A stretch of DNA of 64,000 nt from Campanula takesimana (GCA_026119855.1 JAOWBW010000025.1:1860001-1924000); one strand, 5' to 3'; positions 44,991-56,973 are shown, counted from the stretch's first letter. Numbers and translations are program-made. Notes: a model not told the origin generated them from the letters alone.

Positions 44991-45743
44991 GAGTAAACTA
45001 CTTTTCCGCCCCTCGTACTATGGCCCCAACATCAATTTGACACTCGTACTATTGAAACAACAAATGTATGATGCGTACTATAGTTTTATTAGCAAAATTA
45101 ACCAATTTACTATTCAGTCGTTAAATTTTTTTAACACACGTTATTTTTTTAACGAGCATTAATTTATAACTAACTTTTGTTATCTCCATCAAAACCAAAT
45201 CGCATATGTAAAAATCGAATTTCGACTTCGTTAACCGTTGGATCGTCGTGAAACTTCTGGGCTTTGGTCGCATCCCCTAGGCGCACATGATGACCGTTGG
45301 GATCTTCCAAATAATTGCCGGAGAGGGAGAAATGGCCGGCGGCGAAAACTGGCGAAAATCTCCAAAACTTCGCTATATTAAAAATCAAATTCCCGCTTCA
45401 TTAACCGTTGGATCGTCGTCAAATTTCTGGGGTATGTTCGCATCACTCGGGTGCTCATATTGACCGTTGGGATTAGTAAAACAATCAGCGGTGCCGGAGA
45501 TATGGCCGACGGCGCAAATCCGGCGAAAAACTCAAAAATCGTCCCAAAAGTTAGTTTTGTTAAAATAAATTAATGCCCGTTAAAAAAATAATGTTCGTTA
45601 AAAAAAGTTAACAAATGAATAGTAAATTGGTTAATTTTGCTAATAAAACTATAGTACGCATCATACATTTGTTGTTTCAATAGTACGAGTGTCAAATTGA
45701 TGTTGGGGCCATAGTACGAGGGGCGGAAAAGGAGTTTACTCAG
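44991..45743. mobile_element. MULE-like element with about 190-bp inverted repeats
   Basis: GAGTAAACTACTTTTCCGCC at the left and its complement at the right (45555-45741) extend as inverted repeats of about 190 bp. TATAGTCC flanks both sides (44983-44990 and 45744-45751), an 8-bp duplication. The interior has a direct repeat of about 172 bp starting TTAACCGTTGGATCGTCGT (45229 and 45401). No transposase. An hAT-type origin (8-bp TSD) is possible; the long inverted repeats favour Mutator-like. Confidence 0.75.
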
Positions 45744-46649
45744 TATAGTCCTGGGCTCTTCTTTCTTTTAATTTGTATTTATATACATCGCACGAGTATA
45801 CTTCCAATGTTAAATATGATTAATTATAACTTTCTTATTTTTACAACGTACTTTCTTTTTTGTTAACAATGGACTCCATATAAAATAAGAAAATCCTTGT
45901 ACCCATGCGCTCGAAATAACAATTATACCCTTAAAACAGGCATGTTTTATGCACATGACTGTTTTCCCATTAAAAAAATGACATGTCATAAGTTTTTATA
46001 ATCATTCTAGTGAAATTTTAAAATTTTTAATTGATAAGTCATTATTTGATTATCAATCACAACTTTTGAAATTTCATTTTAATATTTAAATTGACACCAA
46101 TGTACATTCAAAATTAATACTCCCTTCGTCTTATAGCAAAATTTCCATTTTATCATTTTGAATATTATGTAGGTTAGTTGATATGTGTATGGCAAATAAG
46201 TCTCACTTATTAAAAATTATAAATAAAAATCTACTTATCAATTTTATAATTTTTATAAAACACTTAAAATATTAAATTGTGTAATTTGAAATAAGACAGA
46301 AAAAGGGGGAAAAGGGGTAAAATATTTCATCTTCCCGATTTCAGATTTTAAAAGCAGCACGAAAACGTCCCCTCATTGCCTACCGGAACTGGCCGTGGCA
46401 GTCTATCGCTGAGCCTATTTCTGTCTGTTTAGTTTTTTGAAGTAAGGTTATTGCAGCATTGAAAAAACGGGTAAGTCTAATACAATCATACGCTTACTTT
46501 TTTTTTTAGTTGCTAATGATTATCCTAAATAACTCATTTCTTAATTACCCAAAATTTGATTTGATAACTACTCCAACATTTGTTTAGAGCATTCAAAAAG
46601 ATTTGAGAGAACTTTTTCATCGTGGATGTTTTTACTTTTCCAAAGACTA

Positions 46650-46917
46650 CTCTCTCCGTCCCATAACTATTTGCACAAATTGCTATTTTGAGTGTCCCAT
46701 TGATAAATCACACTTTCCTTAAATAACAAAGAATCTTTACTATTCATCTCACTCATTCTCTTTCCTACTTTACTTTTACAATCACAACACCAATCAACCT
46801 ACTATTCCCTACTCCACTTTCTCTCTCTTACTTCACTTTTCACAATCACAACAACTACCCACTACTTAATTCCCGTGCAAAACCCATTTTGTGCACATAG
46901 ATATCGGACGGAGGGAG
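46650..46917. mobile_element. Stowaway-type MITE 1
   Basis: CTCTCTCCGTCCCATAACTA at the left pairs with the inverse of TAGATATCGGACGGAGGGAG at the right. TA on both sides. 268 bp, AT-rich, no coding capacity. Confidence 0.85.
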
Positions 46918-48515
46918 TACTCTTTAGCCCTTTGTACAAAGAACTACTTCCTCCGCCTCAGTTTAAGGTTTTTACTTTCCTTTTTGGTATATCTCAGTTT
47001 AATTTTTTTAGTTATTTTTTTTTTAAATGGCAAAAGATGAGTAGTGTTTTGGATATTATTGTCCTCATAAAGTTCATATATTACAAAAAAAAAACATCAC
47101 TTACTCATCTACTTTTCACCTACTTTCTTTATGAATGGAAGAATAATTTTTTTTTTTTTTTTTTTTTTTTTTGTGTTCATTCAATCATACAGTATCGTAA
47201 AAACCTTATAAATTGACATCAAAAATCAAATCAAACCAAATTAAATCCATCCATCAAAAATAATTTTGACTTTTGTTGCATCAATTAGTGATTTTTTTGC
47301 AAAGATTTTTTAATTTAACCATTATGTGACTATAAAAAGGAACACAGAGAGGAGAGATAACCATAGTATTTAATGGTGTTGCTCTCTCCCTTCAAAATTA
47401 ATATTAAATTATAATATTTTGAAAAAGATAATTTGAAGAATACTTTCTATTCATCTCTAAAAAATAACTTTCTTTTCATAAATATTGAACAACAAAATGC
47501 TTAAATATTTTTGCTATATAGGTTTCATACTTGTAGTTTCTAATTACATAATTAATTGTTCAATATAAAATTATAATGGAGAGTTTTGCTTTTTTAGTAA
47601 AACTAATTACTATATTGCAAAATTAAAAGTATAAAAGGTGGATTTGTAACAACATTTAGGAATGGAGAAATACACTTTTGAAAATAAAATCAACCTCTCT
47701 CTCCTATCCTAATCTTTCGATGGAAACTTTCTCCAAAATATCAGTCCATATCCATCTCCCTCCCACTAACTTATTAGAGGTAGTAATTGAATTCTAATTT
47801 GTAGGTAAACTGGGCATTATAGAAATAATGACAAACGTGTTTGGAGTAATTTTTTTCCATCTAAAGAAATAGTCAACTATTTGAATATTTTTAAAATGCA
47901 TCTTTCGTAATTTGTTGGTTTGCATATGAAAAAAAAGAAAAAAAAAACTATCAGAAAAAAGAATTAACCTTTTAATTAAAAAATCAGAAAAGGGGAACTT
48001 ACCTCTTCTTTGTCTTTCCCTAATTATTTTTTTTATTCGGGAACTTTCCATCTTCTCCAACAAAATTTACTTTTATGAGATTTTCAATTTGGAAAAAAAA
48101 AAAAAAGAAGGGAAAACCCTCTCTGAAAACGTTGCTTTTAATACTAACATATACCCCCTATTAGACACATCTCCACTCAATTTTATTCTCGTGCAGTGTG
48201 AACCTTGATTTTGCCCAATCAATTTTTCTTGCGTTTTCTTGTAAATTTGTAGTACTGATATTGCTGTTCATGGCCAAGCAATTTTATTTCAAATTTCAAA
48301 TTAAAATCAGCTTTCTCACTTTCTAGAGATTTTTCGTTAAACGTGCAAGGTTGTCTAGAAGAGGACAATCCAAATTTCAGAATTGCTGTAGATTTGTCAG
48401 CCTTTTTCTTTGAGATATAAATTTCCAAAAATGCCCCTGAGATTTGGGGGGGCTTTTGACTGACTATTTCGCTTTTTATATAGTGATGATGATGATAGTA
48501 TAGATTTAAATTATA

Positions 48516-48781
48516 CTCCCTCCGTCCCTCTTTAATCTACAAAATTTACCATTTTAGTTATCCCACTTTAAATTACAAAGTCCCAAAAAGTAAATGTTTT
48601 AATACTTTTAAAATAATGGGATTTACTTGTCCCACTCACAACAACTATCCACTTACTATTCTCTACCCCACTTTCTCTCTCCCACTCAATAATCTATATT
48701 CACAACACATAAACTTTTTAACTTTTTCCTTAAATAATATGCTCAACCCAAAATTTGTAAGTTAAAGAGGAACGGAAGGAG
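48516..48781. mobile_element. Stowaway-type MITE 2
   Basis: CTCCCTCCGTCCCTCTTTAA against TTAAAGAGGAACGGAAGGAG, flanked by TA. 266 bp. A different subfamily from MITE 1 by its subterminal sequence. Confidence 0.87.
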
Positions 48782-49059
48782 TATAAAACTACATCAATTG
48801 AATTTACATGTTTAAATTATACATTAAAAGTTCAAAACAGATGGCGACATGAAAATACAACGAATCTAATCAACTTTATTTACACCTTAATATATAACAA
48901 TTGTTCAAAAAATTACAGTAACATTTATAAGAAAAACTACAGATATGCAACCTATGGTAACTTTTCAATTCCTCAAATAATCGCCTCAAAAATATGCCAC
49001 CTCTCCCTCCTTTCTCTTTACTTTAGGAAAAACCAGTGGATAAATTGTCATCGATATTT

Positions 49060-49800
49060 GAAACTACCACAACCACCACCACCATGAGGGACACCACTGC
49101 ACACCACCGTCGCCGCCGCCACGACAACCGGCTGCTACTTCCACCGAACGTAGCAACGACCACCACCACCATTCTATATGTAACAAAAGGCAACCGATAA
49201 ACCTGAGATGAACCACAAAATCACGAGGAAAGTTCTTGAAACACAGACATAAAAGAAAATTCTAGAAAAGGCAGATCTATTTTCTAGACACAAAAGCACA
49301 TGTAATTAAAAAAAATCTTAAAAAAAAAATAAAAAAATTACAATTAGGTTGAAAGAAATCGAGTAGAACTCAATAGGAATTTCGATAAGATCCCGTCGGA
49401 ATTTCGAGAAGAGTCTATAGAAAAATCCAGATCTGGATATCAACAACGCACCACAACCATAGGTAAAATTGTAAGAGCCTCACAAATTTTAAAAAATCTC
49501 AAAAAAATAATTTATAAAATTTGGCAGAAATTACCTTCAAATGCAAATAATCATCAATCCCAAGTCCATTAAATTACCTTCAACCGATGCCGCCCCAATC
49601 CGCAGTCCGCCACCGTGTTTCTTCGCCATCATCGTTAACAACCGGCATATGGTTCACCTAAAGCAGGGTATAATTAGCAGAGTTAAAAGTTTTTAGAGAG
49701 TGAAATGAAGAGATTAAAATGGACACCACTGCACACCTCCGTTGTCGCCACCGCCAAAGCCGCAGCCACGACTACCGGCAGCTACTTCTACCGAAAAAAC
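49060..49800 (-). repeat. GC-rich duplicated segment in the Helitron
   Basis: ACACCACTGCACACC(A/T)CCG with CCGCCACGAC(A/T)ACCGGC and GCTACTTC(C/T)ACCGAA occurs at 49090-49150 and 49725-49790. It is rich in CCACCACCACC. Its composition is unlike the rest of the Helitron. This may be captured genic sequence (for instance, a first exon or leader), but no domain was recognised. Confidence 0.45.
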
Positions 49801-50340
49801 TCACCTAGATCTAACCACTAATTGTTAGATCTAAGCATAAAATCAAAGGATAGAACAAACACAAAGAAAAAACCAGCACAAGCACAAAAAAGGCGATAGA
49901 AAGAAGAGATGGAGAGAGATTAGAGAGAAGAGACGGAGAGAGAGAGAGAAGTGACGGGGAGAGAAGAGATGGATAAAACGAACCTGAAAGAGGTGAGTAG
50001 CAGGTGGGTAGGAGCGGTCGTGGTGGAGGCGGCTGGCGGTGCTTGAAAAGTTGACAGAGAAGCTCTCACTTCTCTCTAGAGTTGTGGTGTAGAGAGAGAG
50101 TGAAATTTGAGTAAATGAGGAGGGAGGAGGAGAAGAGGGTAGGGTTAAGAAAACAACCCATTGGGAAAATTTCCTAGTGTACCTTTTGCCAGATACCATG
50201 TGTGCTTGTATGCCATCATTTTTAGGAAAAATTACATCATGTGCCACAAAGCGAAAAGACATAAATGCCCTTAGAATAGCCAAAAACCGTTTGGGCGCCA
50301 AGTTTGGCACTTCTGTTATTATGTATTTATAGATTATAGA

Positions 50341-51098
50341 TAGTATTAGTTAACTATAATAGTTACTTTATAAGTTAACTATTATTATTAATAGTATTAG
50401 TTAACTATAATAGTTACTTTATAAGTTATTTTTTACTATTAATAGTATTAGTTAAATATAATAGGCTATACTCCCTCCGTTTCAAGTAAATTGCAACATG
50501 TTGATTTTTTTGGGTCAATAAAAATGAACTTTGACAACCATTGGTGACGATTTATTGATCACAATGAAATTCTAAAAATTGTTATTGATAAATTACTTAA
50601 TAATTTATCAACTACAAATTTTAGAATTTTACTTGAATAATTAGATCGTCACCAATGGTTGGTCAAAGTTCATTTTTGTTGACAAAAAAAAGTCAGCATG
50701 TTGTAACTTACTCGAAACAGAGGGAGAATACATTAACTATTACTATTATTAGTATTGGTTAATTATATTAGTTATTATATAAGTAAGTTATTAATTTTTA
50801 ATATTAACTACAGTAATTATAATCGATACTAAATCTATTAACTATTACTATTAATAGTGTTAGTTTATTATAATAATCATAATTATTATTATTATTATTA
50901 TATAGATTAATGATTGCTATTAATATATATTAACTATTACTATCAATAATATTAGTTAATTATAATAAATATTATAATAATAGTAATCATATAGATTAAC
51001 TATGATTATTAATAGTATTAATTAAAATAATGATTACTATATTAGTTAACTATAATTAAAATATTTTTTTGAGAAATAGTATTGGTTTTCCGTGCTAG
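50341..51098 (+). repeat. AT-rich TTAACTATTACTATTAATAG repeat, right part
   Basis: Continues the repeat from 44631. Units combine ACTATTACTATTAATAGTAT and TAGTTAACTATAATAGTTAC; both are nearly self-complementary. Ends near CTAGT (51095-51099). A MITE lies within (50471-50726). No coding capacity. Confidence 0.6.
50471..50726. mobile_element. Stowaway-type MITE 3 (long foldback)
   Basis: CTCCCTCCGTTTCAAGTAAA pairs with the inverse of the right end (...ACTTACTCGAAACAGAGGGAG), and complementarity extends over most of the 256 bp, including TTGACAACCATTGGTGACGA with its inverse. TA is present on the left and lost or shifted on the right. Confidence 0.85.
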
Positions 51099-51602
51099 TC
51101 TATATTTATAGTATTTTAAAGTTGGTGAAACCAACCATGGGAATGACACGTAAGCAAGAAATAGGTTTTTCTTGATTTAGAGGTTGCCACATAATACGAC
51201 CTTTGCAATCGTGGAGGCTTTTGGCATTTTTCTTTCTAGGTTAAAATAAGATGTAATAACCATAGATATGATAGTAGGTAATTTAGTGATTCTATAAGAA
51301 GAAATTGATATCGAATAGAATATGTACTCTTATATATAGAGTATTAGATTAGGTAGACATATACTCTTATATATAGGGTAATATTTGACTAGGTAGTTCG
51401 TGGTGCATTCAAGAACATTAAGATCACTTAGAAGTGACTTTTCAATTTTCAACTGATCAAATTCACAATTCAATGGATTTTTAACCGTTTATGTATTCCA
51501 AAAGACTACATATTATTAAAAGCCATTGAATTGTGATGAAATACTTAAAGTTTTAACTATCAAGTGATTTTAAATGATAGAAAGTGAAAAGATAGATTGA
51601 AA
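51099..51602. other. unassigned AT-rich segment
   Basis: Begins TCTATATTTATAG...TTAAAGTTGGTGAAACC, a diverged copy of the Helitron-type head at 44294. Then unrecognised sequence with a direct repeat ATACTCTTATATATAG(A/G)G (51327 and 51361) and a small inverted repeat CAATTCAATGG/CCATTGAATTG (51468 and 51524). No gene. Confidence 0.5.
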
Positions 51603-51603
51603 T

Positions 51604-51668
<65 letters not shown>

Positions 51669-52088
51669 GTTAGTGAAGATGGTTATGGTGTTGACACGTG
51701 GACGAACTATGGGGAAGCTTTCATTTGGTGATGCCACATCAACGTCCCTCTCATAAACAAGTGACTTTTCAAAAAAAAATTCTTAGCTAATTGTATTAGC
51801 TAATAATATTAGCTACTATATAGGGTAACTATTATAGTTAACTATTATAGAAACTAATACTTATATAGTAATAATTACTATAATAGCTAACTATTATAGT
51901 TTACCATTAATAGTTAACTAATATAGTTAAGTATATATGTTAATTATTACTATTAATAATATTAGTTAATCATAATAGTTGCTATGTAAGTTGACTATTA
52001 CTATTAATAGTATTATTTAACTATAATAGTTATAATATATGTTAAATATTAAGATTAATACTATTAATTAACAATAATAGTTACTATA
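51603..52088 (+). mobile_element. Helitron-type head with (TA)n and AT repeat, interrupted by T-C
   Basis: TCTTA(TA)n: TA microsatellite to about 51662, then TTAAAGTTAGTGAAGATGGT and TTGACACGTGG, aligned with 44317-44400. From about 51780 the TTAACTAT-type repeats follow and resume at 60709 after T-C. The 3' end was not found. Confidence 0.5.
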
Positions 52089-53334
52089 TGTAGATACCCC
52101 GGGGAACCACGGCTTGGCTAGAGCGGTGAATTATCCTAGGATGTCTAACTTGTTTTAGATTGTTTAGAGTCGCCACCTATGTTTTTAAAGGAACATAAGA
52201 AAAACCTAGAAATAGCCTAATTTATGTACAAAACCAGAGATTCGGGAGAGAAGGGTTCGGGGGTTAGGTGACGGAGTGGGAAGTACTTAAACACCCACTC
52301 CGCCCCGCTTATGCGGGTCTTGCTACTATTGGTGTTCTAATGCTAAATGTCCTTCAATTTATTAACAATGCTAACAATTATAATGTAAAGAAAAAAGGGG
52401 AAAAGAATGATTTTATTAATTTAATGCTAAATAGTTACATATTGGACTAGTGCTAAATGATTACATTAAGAAATGAAATATAAATTAAATGAAGTTTGGA
52501 ATGTTGGGATGTAACCTTGGCCAAACTTCAATAGTGAAGTGGCTTTTTGGTTGTATCCCTTTTTATGGAGATTGTATACTAGTAAGACTAGACAAATAAA
52601 ATAAGAGAAGAAAAGAGATGTTGTACCTTAGGAAAGAGGACTTCAAACTTGGACTTGAAAATGGTGTTGTTGTAGAGAAAATGTTGTGCAAACACTTTGT
52701 GTAGTGTTTTGTAGAGAAGGATTGTTGAGATGATTTGTGTAGAGTTTTTGTTCAAGTCTCAAAAATTGGGTCCTTTTCTAAGGTAGAAGATGGTGGTTTT
52801 TATAGGTGAAAAAGAGAGGGAAATGATGGAGGGAAATTGGTCATCCATGTGAAATGGAATTGACCAATCAAAAATAAGATAATAAATAAAAGAAATAAAA
52901 GAAAATCAAATAAAATAAAAAGGAAATATTTTGTTTTAATGAAAAGGCTAGAAGTGTGGGATTGGGAGTTAATGAGAAAAGGGGGGATGAATGTGGATGT
53001 AAAAAGATGGTTTTTGTGATCAAGAAAAGATGTTTGTAAATAAGAAAAGGGAGGGAAATAAGGTGCAATCCGTTACTGCCATATCGGACAGCGCGCGAGT
53101 CCCGCCTTTGGGACGGGAGGCGCGCGCGGCCCGTTAGCAGTGCCGGAAGCGCGCGATTCTAAAAATGACAGAAAGACAGAAATGACTCTAAAATTAATTC
53201 TGTTATGCAGTTCAGTCCAAAACTAACGGAATCAGTTAGGAACTTAACCGAAGTAACAGAAATCAATGAAAATAAGTTAAATAAAAATACTTTGTATGCA
53301 ATCGGGGTGAGAGGTCCAAGGCGGGGTGTCTACA
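52089..53334 (-). mobile_element. 3' LTR of T-C
   Basis: TGTAGATACCCCGGGG...GGGGTGTCTACA. GC-rich cluster at 53089-53155 with a CCCGCC...GGACGGG stem and GCGCGCGC. TATA box (minus) at about 52796-52804. Confidence 0.95.
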
Positions 53335-53494
53335 GAGCCCCTCGGCGACGTGGATTGCGAAGCAAAACGCGTCGACGAAAGAAAGACAACCGCCGAGGAC
53401 ATCGACAAGAGAAAACAAAGACTCGATAAAGCAGGAATTTGAAATTACAAAGGATAGAAATGCGCTCCCTGTGTGAGCGACTTTTGCTGATGGA

Positions 53495-53971
53495 AGAGGT
53501 ATGGTGATTTGAACGGTCCACCATGGACCAAAATTGGTGCGCGGTGCGGCATATTCTGATGCGTTGTGCGGCGGTATGGTGATTTGAGCGGTCCACCATG
53601 GACCAAAATTGGTGCGCGGTGCGGCATATTCTGATGCGCTGTGCGGCGGTATGGTGATTTGAGCGGTCCACCATGGACCAAAATTGGTGCGCGGTGCGGC
53701 ATATTCTGATGCGCTCTGCGGCACTTGTTGAATCTGGTGCGCGGTGCGGCATATTCTGATGCGCTGTGCGGCACTTGTTGATTCTGGTGCGCGGTGCGGC
53801 ATATTCTGATGCGCTGTGCGGCACTTGTTGATTCTGGTGCGCGGTGCGGCATATTCTGATGCGCTGTGCGGCACTTGTTGAATCTGGTGCGCGGTACAGC
53901 ATATTCTGATGCGCTGTGCGGCACTTGTTGATTCTGGTGCTTTGTGCGGCACCTGGTGCTCTGTCCGGCAC
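53495..53971. repeat. 75-bp and 50-bp tandem arrays in T-C
   Basis: From about 53495: about 2.7 units of 75 bp (GGTATGGTGATTTGAGCGG, then TCCACCATGGACC); then from 53721, five units of 50 bp (GCACTTGTTGATTCTGGTGC, then GCGGTGCGGC). Both share GCGGTGCGGCATATTCTGAT. Since 50 is not divisible by three and no stop arises, all three minus frames are open through the array (53263-53952, 53330-53971, 53445-54233). Confidence 0.93.
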
Positions 53972-54116
53972 TTGTTATGTGTATGCTTTGCAGATATACG
54001 TGCTTGTGTGAGATGTGAAATAGGAATTGCGAGAGAAAATTGTGATTGTGGTGTGATATGATCTTGAAAGCACCTTTGTAATGAGAGAGAAGTAAGAATG
54101 TAGAAAGTGATCTTGT

Positions 54117-54473
54117 GTGCGGTGTGATTTTGAGGAAAGCGTCAGATGTATTCATACCTTCACTTACCATTGCCGCTTGAGTGGAGATGGATTCTTGATG
54201 TCCGCGGAGGATGCTTTGATGGAGAATGTCCATTCTTTAGATGTTGATGAGAGAATTCCCTTGATGTTGGGTTGGCGAGATGGTATTCTGGATGATGGGT
54301 TGGTCGTGCCAAAAGGCTGCCTACGTATCCCTTTAAGAGAATCAAACCAGCGTAGTTCAAGGATGATGGAGAACGCTGGAGGAGAGGCTAGGAGCAAAGC
54401 ACATAATTTTGCACATAGAAGGAGAAAAAGAAAGAAAAAATCTTTTTTTTTTTTTTTTTTTTTAAAGATTTGA
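54117..54473 (+). CDS. antisense reading frame of T-C, function unknown
   Basis: Open from 54117; first ATG in frame at 54198. Peptide block GDGFLMSAEDALMENVHSLD, then GWRDGILDDGLVVPKG, as in T-B and T-A1. C-terminal part is basic (RRRKRKKKS) and runs into a T-run (poly-Phe), so the end is not credible. No known domain. Confidence 0.35.
   Translation: MRCDFEESVRCIHTFTYHCRLSGDGFLMSAEDALMENVHSLDVDERIPLMLGWRDGILDDGLVVPKGCLRIPLRESNQRSSRMMENAGGEARSKAHNFAHRRRKRKKKSFFFFFFLKI
54313..54360 (-). other. hairpin-forming motif, upstream copy (T-C)
   Basis: Sense TGAACTACGCTGG, TTTGATTCTC, GGGATACGTAGGCAGCC. Arms CTACG and CGTAG. See the T-B counterpart at 20043-20090. Confidence 0.6.
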
Positions 54474-54479
54474 AAGGAA

Positions 54480-56970
54480 AGAATATGCACACATGTGAGG
54501 AAAAGAGATTTTTTTTTTTTTTTTTTTTTTTTTAAGTTCGTGGGTGAACCATTTTAACCATTGTGTGTTTGTAAAGCCAACCCAAGATCAAGTCATGCTC
54601 AGTCGAAGTCCGGATTGCCTCGCTTGAATTTTGTTGTCGCTGGTGTGCCCAACGAAGATTGATGTCTAGCCCCAAGAGATTTGTCGATTATGGGGCTTAA
54701 AAGGCTTTTGATGCCGAGATGAGGGGTTGCTGATTGTAAAGCCCCTAGAATGCCTTTGATGCCAAATTTTGAGGGACTTGCATAGCTCCAAGATAAATCA
54801 GCTCTTGGACCATTCGAGTAAATCGCCCTTTGTTGTTGTAGTGAGCAAGCCCCAAGAGGAGATCGTTGATGCCAAGCTTCGAGAGATTGTAAAGCCCCAA
54901 GTGTCGTGGTCTTGTAGATGGCGGGGTGTGAAGACCTTTCATTGTAAAGCCCCAAATTACCTCGCGATTGGCTCGGCATTGAGAGCGGGTGTACCGTTTG
55001 GTAGAATTCTTGATAGAGATCTCCTTCTTGCTCTTTCTGGGGAGATGAATGGCCTCATTGTGGTCGATACCCAAATGGCTGAGGGCTCATGTCAAAGGAT
55101 GCAGTAATGTCTTGCGGTGCCGTCGAGGTCGCGGAGGATAAGGTCTTGGCGTGATAAAGTCTCAAATGAGTATGCTTGCTTGACTCTTCTTGAGTTGAAC
55201 TAATGACGGATCTTCGGATGCAACTAGTGCTGTGGCCCAACTTTATCTGAGCTGCACCTTGTGCTTTTGATCTTGGAGAAGGGGGTGCTGAATTGCAGAA
55301 ACATTGGGATTGGCCGTGGCATTTCCCGCTATAACCCTGTTTTGATTAGAGTTTAGCATATTGAATCTTTTTCCTTTTCTCTAAGACTTCCTTCAAAATC
55401 TCGCTGTGAGTTCTAACAAAAATCATCAACTTCATTCATAACATCGAAGTCTTCATTTAAAACCAAGAGGCCTTTGACTTGAAGTGTTGAGAGGCCCTTT
55501 GAAGCTTGATTGTTCTCATGGAGCCATAAGACTACTCCACATTGCACTTGCTCGAGTATTGTTGCCCAAAAGACTGTCGGTCGCGAAGCCCTAACACTGC
55601 CCTTTGCTTGAATTACTGTAATGCCGTAACCCAAAAGATTGTAGATTGCGAAGCCCGTTGAGACCTTCAGTGCCGAATTGAGGAAGCTTCCAATGTTGCA
55701 CATGACTTTGCTGGGGATACCGCTGGGGAGTTAATTGCTCTTTGCCGAGGGAGCCTTTAAGACTTGACCGTAGCCCTTAGAGTGCCATCATTGATTGCGA
55801 GAAAGGTCCATCCTTTATTGGGGGAACGAGCATGGGCACACGTGACAAGAGGGCGTTTTTGTCATCCCTTTTTGAGAGACTTTGAGGATAGTCTCACACA
55901 TCTCTTTTTTTTTCGAGCATAGCCTCAAGGGCGTATTGATTGTCAAGTGAAGCAAAAGAAGTCCTTGTTCTTGAGTCACATAGCCCCTAGGGCGTCACCA
56001 TTTGTTGAGTAAAGCAAGAGTGTGAGGGAATAAACATGAGAAGATATGGCAAGAGCTACTCCATTTCTCGGGAGCCTTTCGGCGTACATTAGAAGCACAT
56101 ACTTGAAGAAGCTTTGAAAACTGAGACACATGTTGTTGCTATTTGTTGCCCAAGCCAATTGACTAGCTAGGGATTATTTGTGCAACCTCGTGCCCTTTTA
56201 TGATAGGCTCGTTCTCGGATGGGTCTTGGCTACCACGGGCCTTCTTTTCATGAACCCAAAAATGCACACTGCTGGAGAGTGATGCCGATAACCCAAGACA
56301 ACCTTTGACGGTGCCATATCTTGTCGAGCTTTTTGCAATCCCAAAGCTGACTCGGTGGGGAATTGACTTGCTGAGGAGATTCAATGTAGAACTTATCTTC
56401 TTTAGAGGCCGGGGATCTCCATTTCTCTTTCCCTTCTCTCTCTCACTCTCTCATTTTTTTTTATGACGCACCCTGTTTTTTGCCTAGACCGCCCTTTCGG
56501 GTTTTCAATCTAGCGGGCATCTCTTTTGCGTCTTCATTTTTGACTCGATTAATGAGGAAGTGTGCATTAACTCTAGCTGAGGATGAGAGACATGTGATTT
56601 TGTGGTGAAAACCTTTTGTCACTAAAGATGAGTGACATTGACTCGACTAAGGAAGTGTCCCTAGTATTGACATGTCTTTTTTCTTATTGAATCGAATGAC
56701 TCACGAAGGCAAGTAAGTCATTAAGAGAGAAGAGAAGGAAAGCCCCAATTTGATTGCAAGAAATTGGGAGTATGCAGAAAGAATAGAAGTCCCTAGACTC
56801 GACAAGGAACGGAAAGTGATTCCAAATCTAGGAAAGTTGTTCAATCTTGAGGTGATTAATTCATTGGCAAATGAATCGTACAAAGATGTTTTGACAAGTT
56901 CGAGATGAAGGCCGATCACCATAACGCTCTAGGGCTAAACATATCTTCTTTCTTGCATGAGACCGGACCC
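54480..56970 (-). other. T-C non-coding internal region
   Basis: About 2.5 kb, colinear with 3992-6295 of T-A2 and partly with T-B. Many AGCCCC(T/A)A blocks (54669, 54740, 54892, 54949, 55982 and others). Contains a further T-run and no supported gene. A CT-rich stretch at 56415-56455 is, in sense, a long purine run. Confidence 0.7.
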
Positions 56971-56973
56971 GCA

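Larger units (their letters stand above)
44632..50340 (-). mobile_element. non-autonomous Helitron, 5709 bp
   Basis: Minus strand: starts TCTATAATCTATAAAT (50340) and ends CCCGTGCATCGCACGGGGGTTTTACTAG (44632), the latter being a hairpin close to a CTAG end. It lies between host A and T with no duplication. Removing it restores CTATTA/ATAGTATTAGT, the surrounding repeat unit, exactly. No Rep/helicase frame is present. It contains a MULE-like element, two Stowaway-type MITEs, and a GC-rich repeated segment. Gaps 45752-46649, 46918-48515 and 48782-49070 hold AT-rich sequence without genes. Confidence 0.88.

Noticed and set aside
46119..46310. possible fourth Stowaway-type MITE (CTCCCTTCGTCTTATAG start)
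   Set aside because: Right end (AAATAAGACAGAAAAAGGGG) pairs only weakly and no TA duplication is clear; could be a decayed copy.
49843..50310. 155-codon minus-strand frame in the Helitron
   Set aside because: Low-complexity Ser/Leu/Phe-rich translation of a GA/CT-rich stretch; no domain recognised and it lies at the Helitron 5' end.
51603..51662. TA microsatellite as an origin or scaffold-attachment site
   Set aside because: Simple (TA)n expansion in the Helitron-type head, also present in shorter form at 44294; nothing else supports a function.
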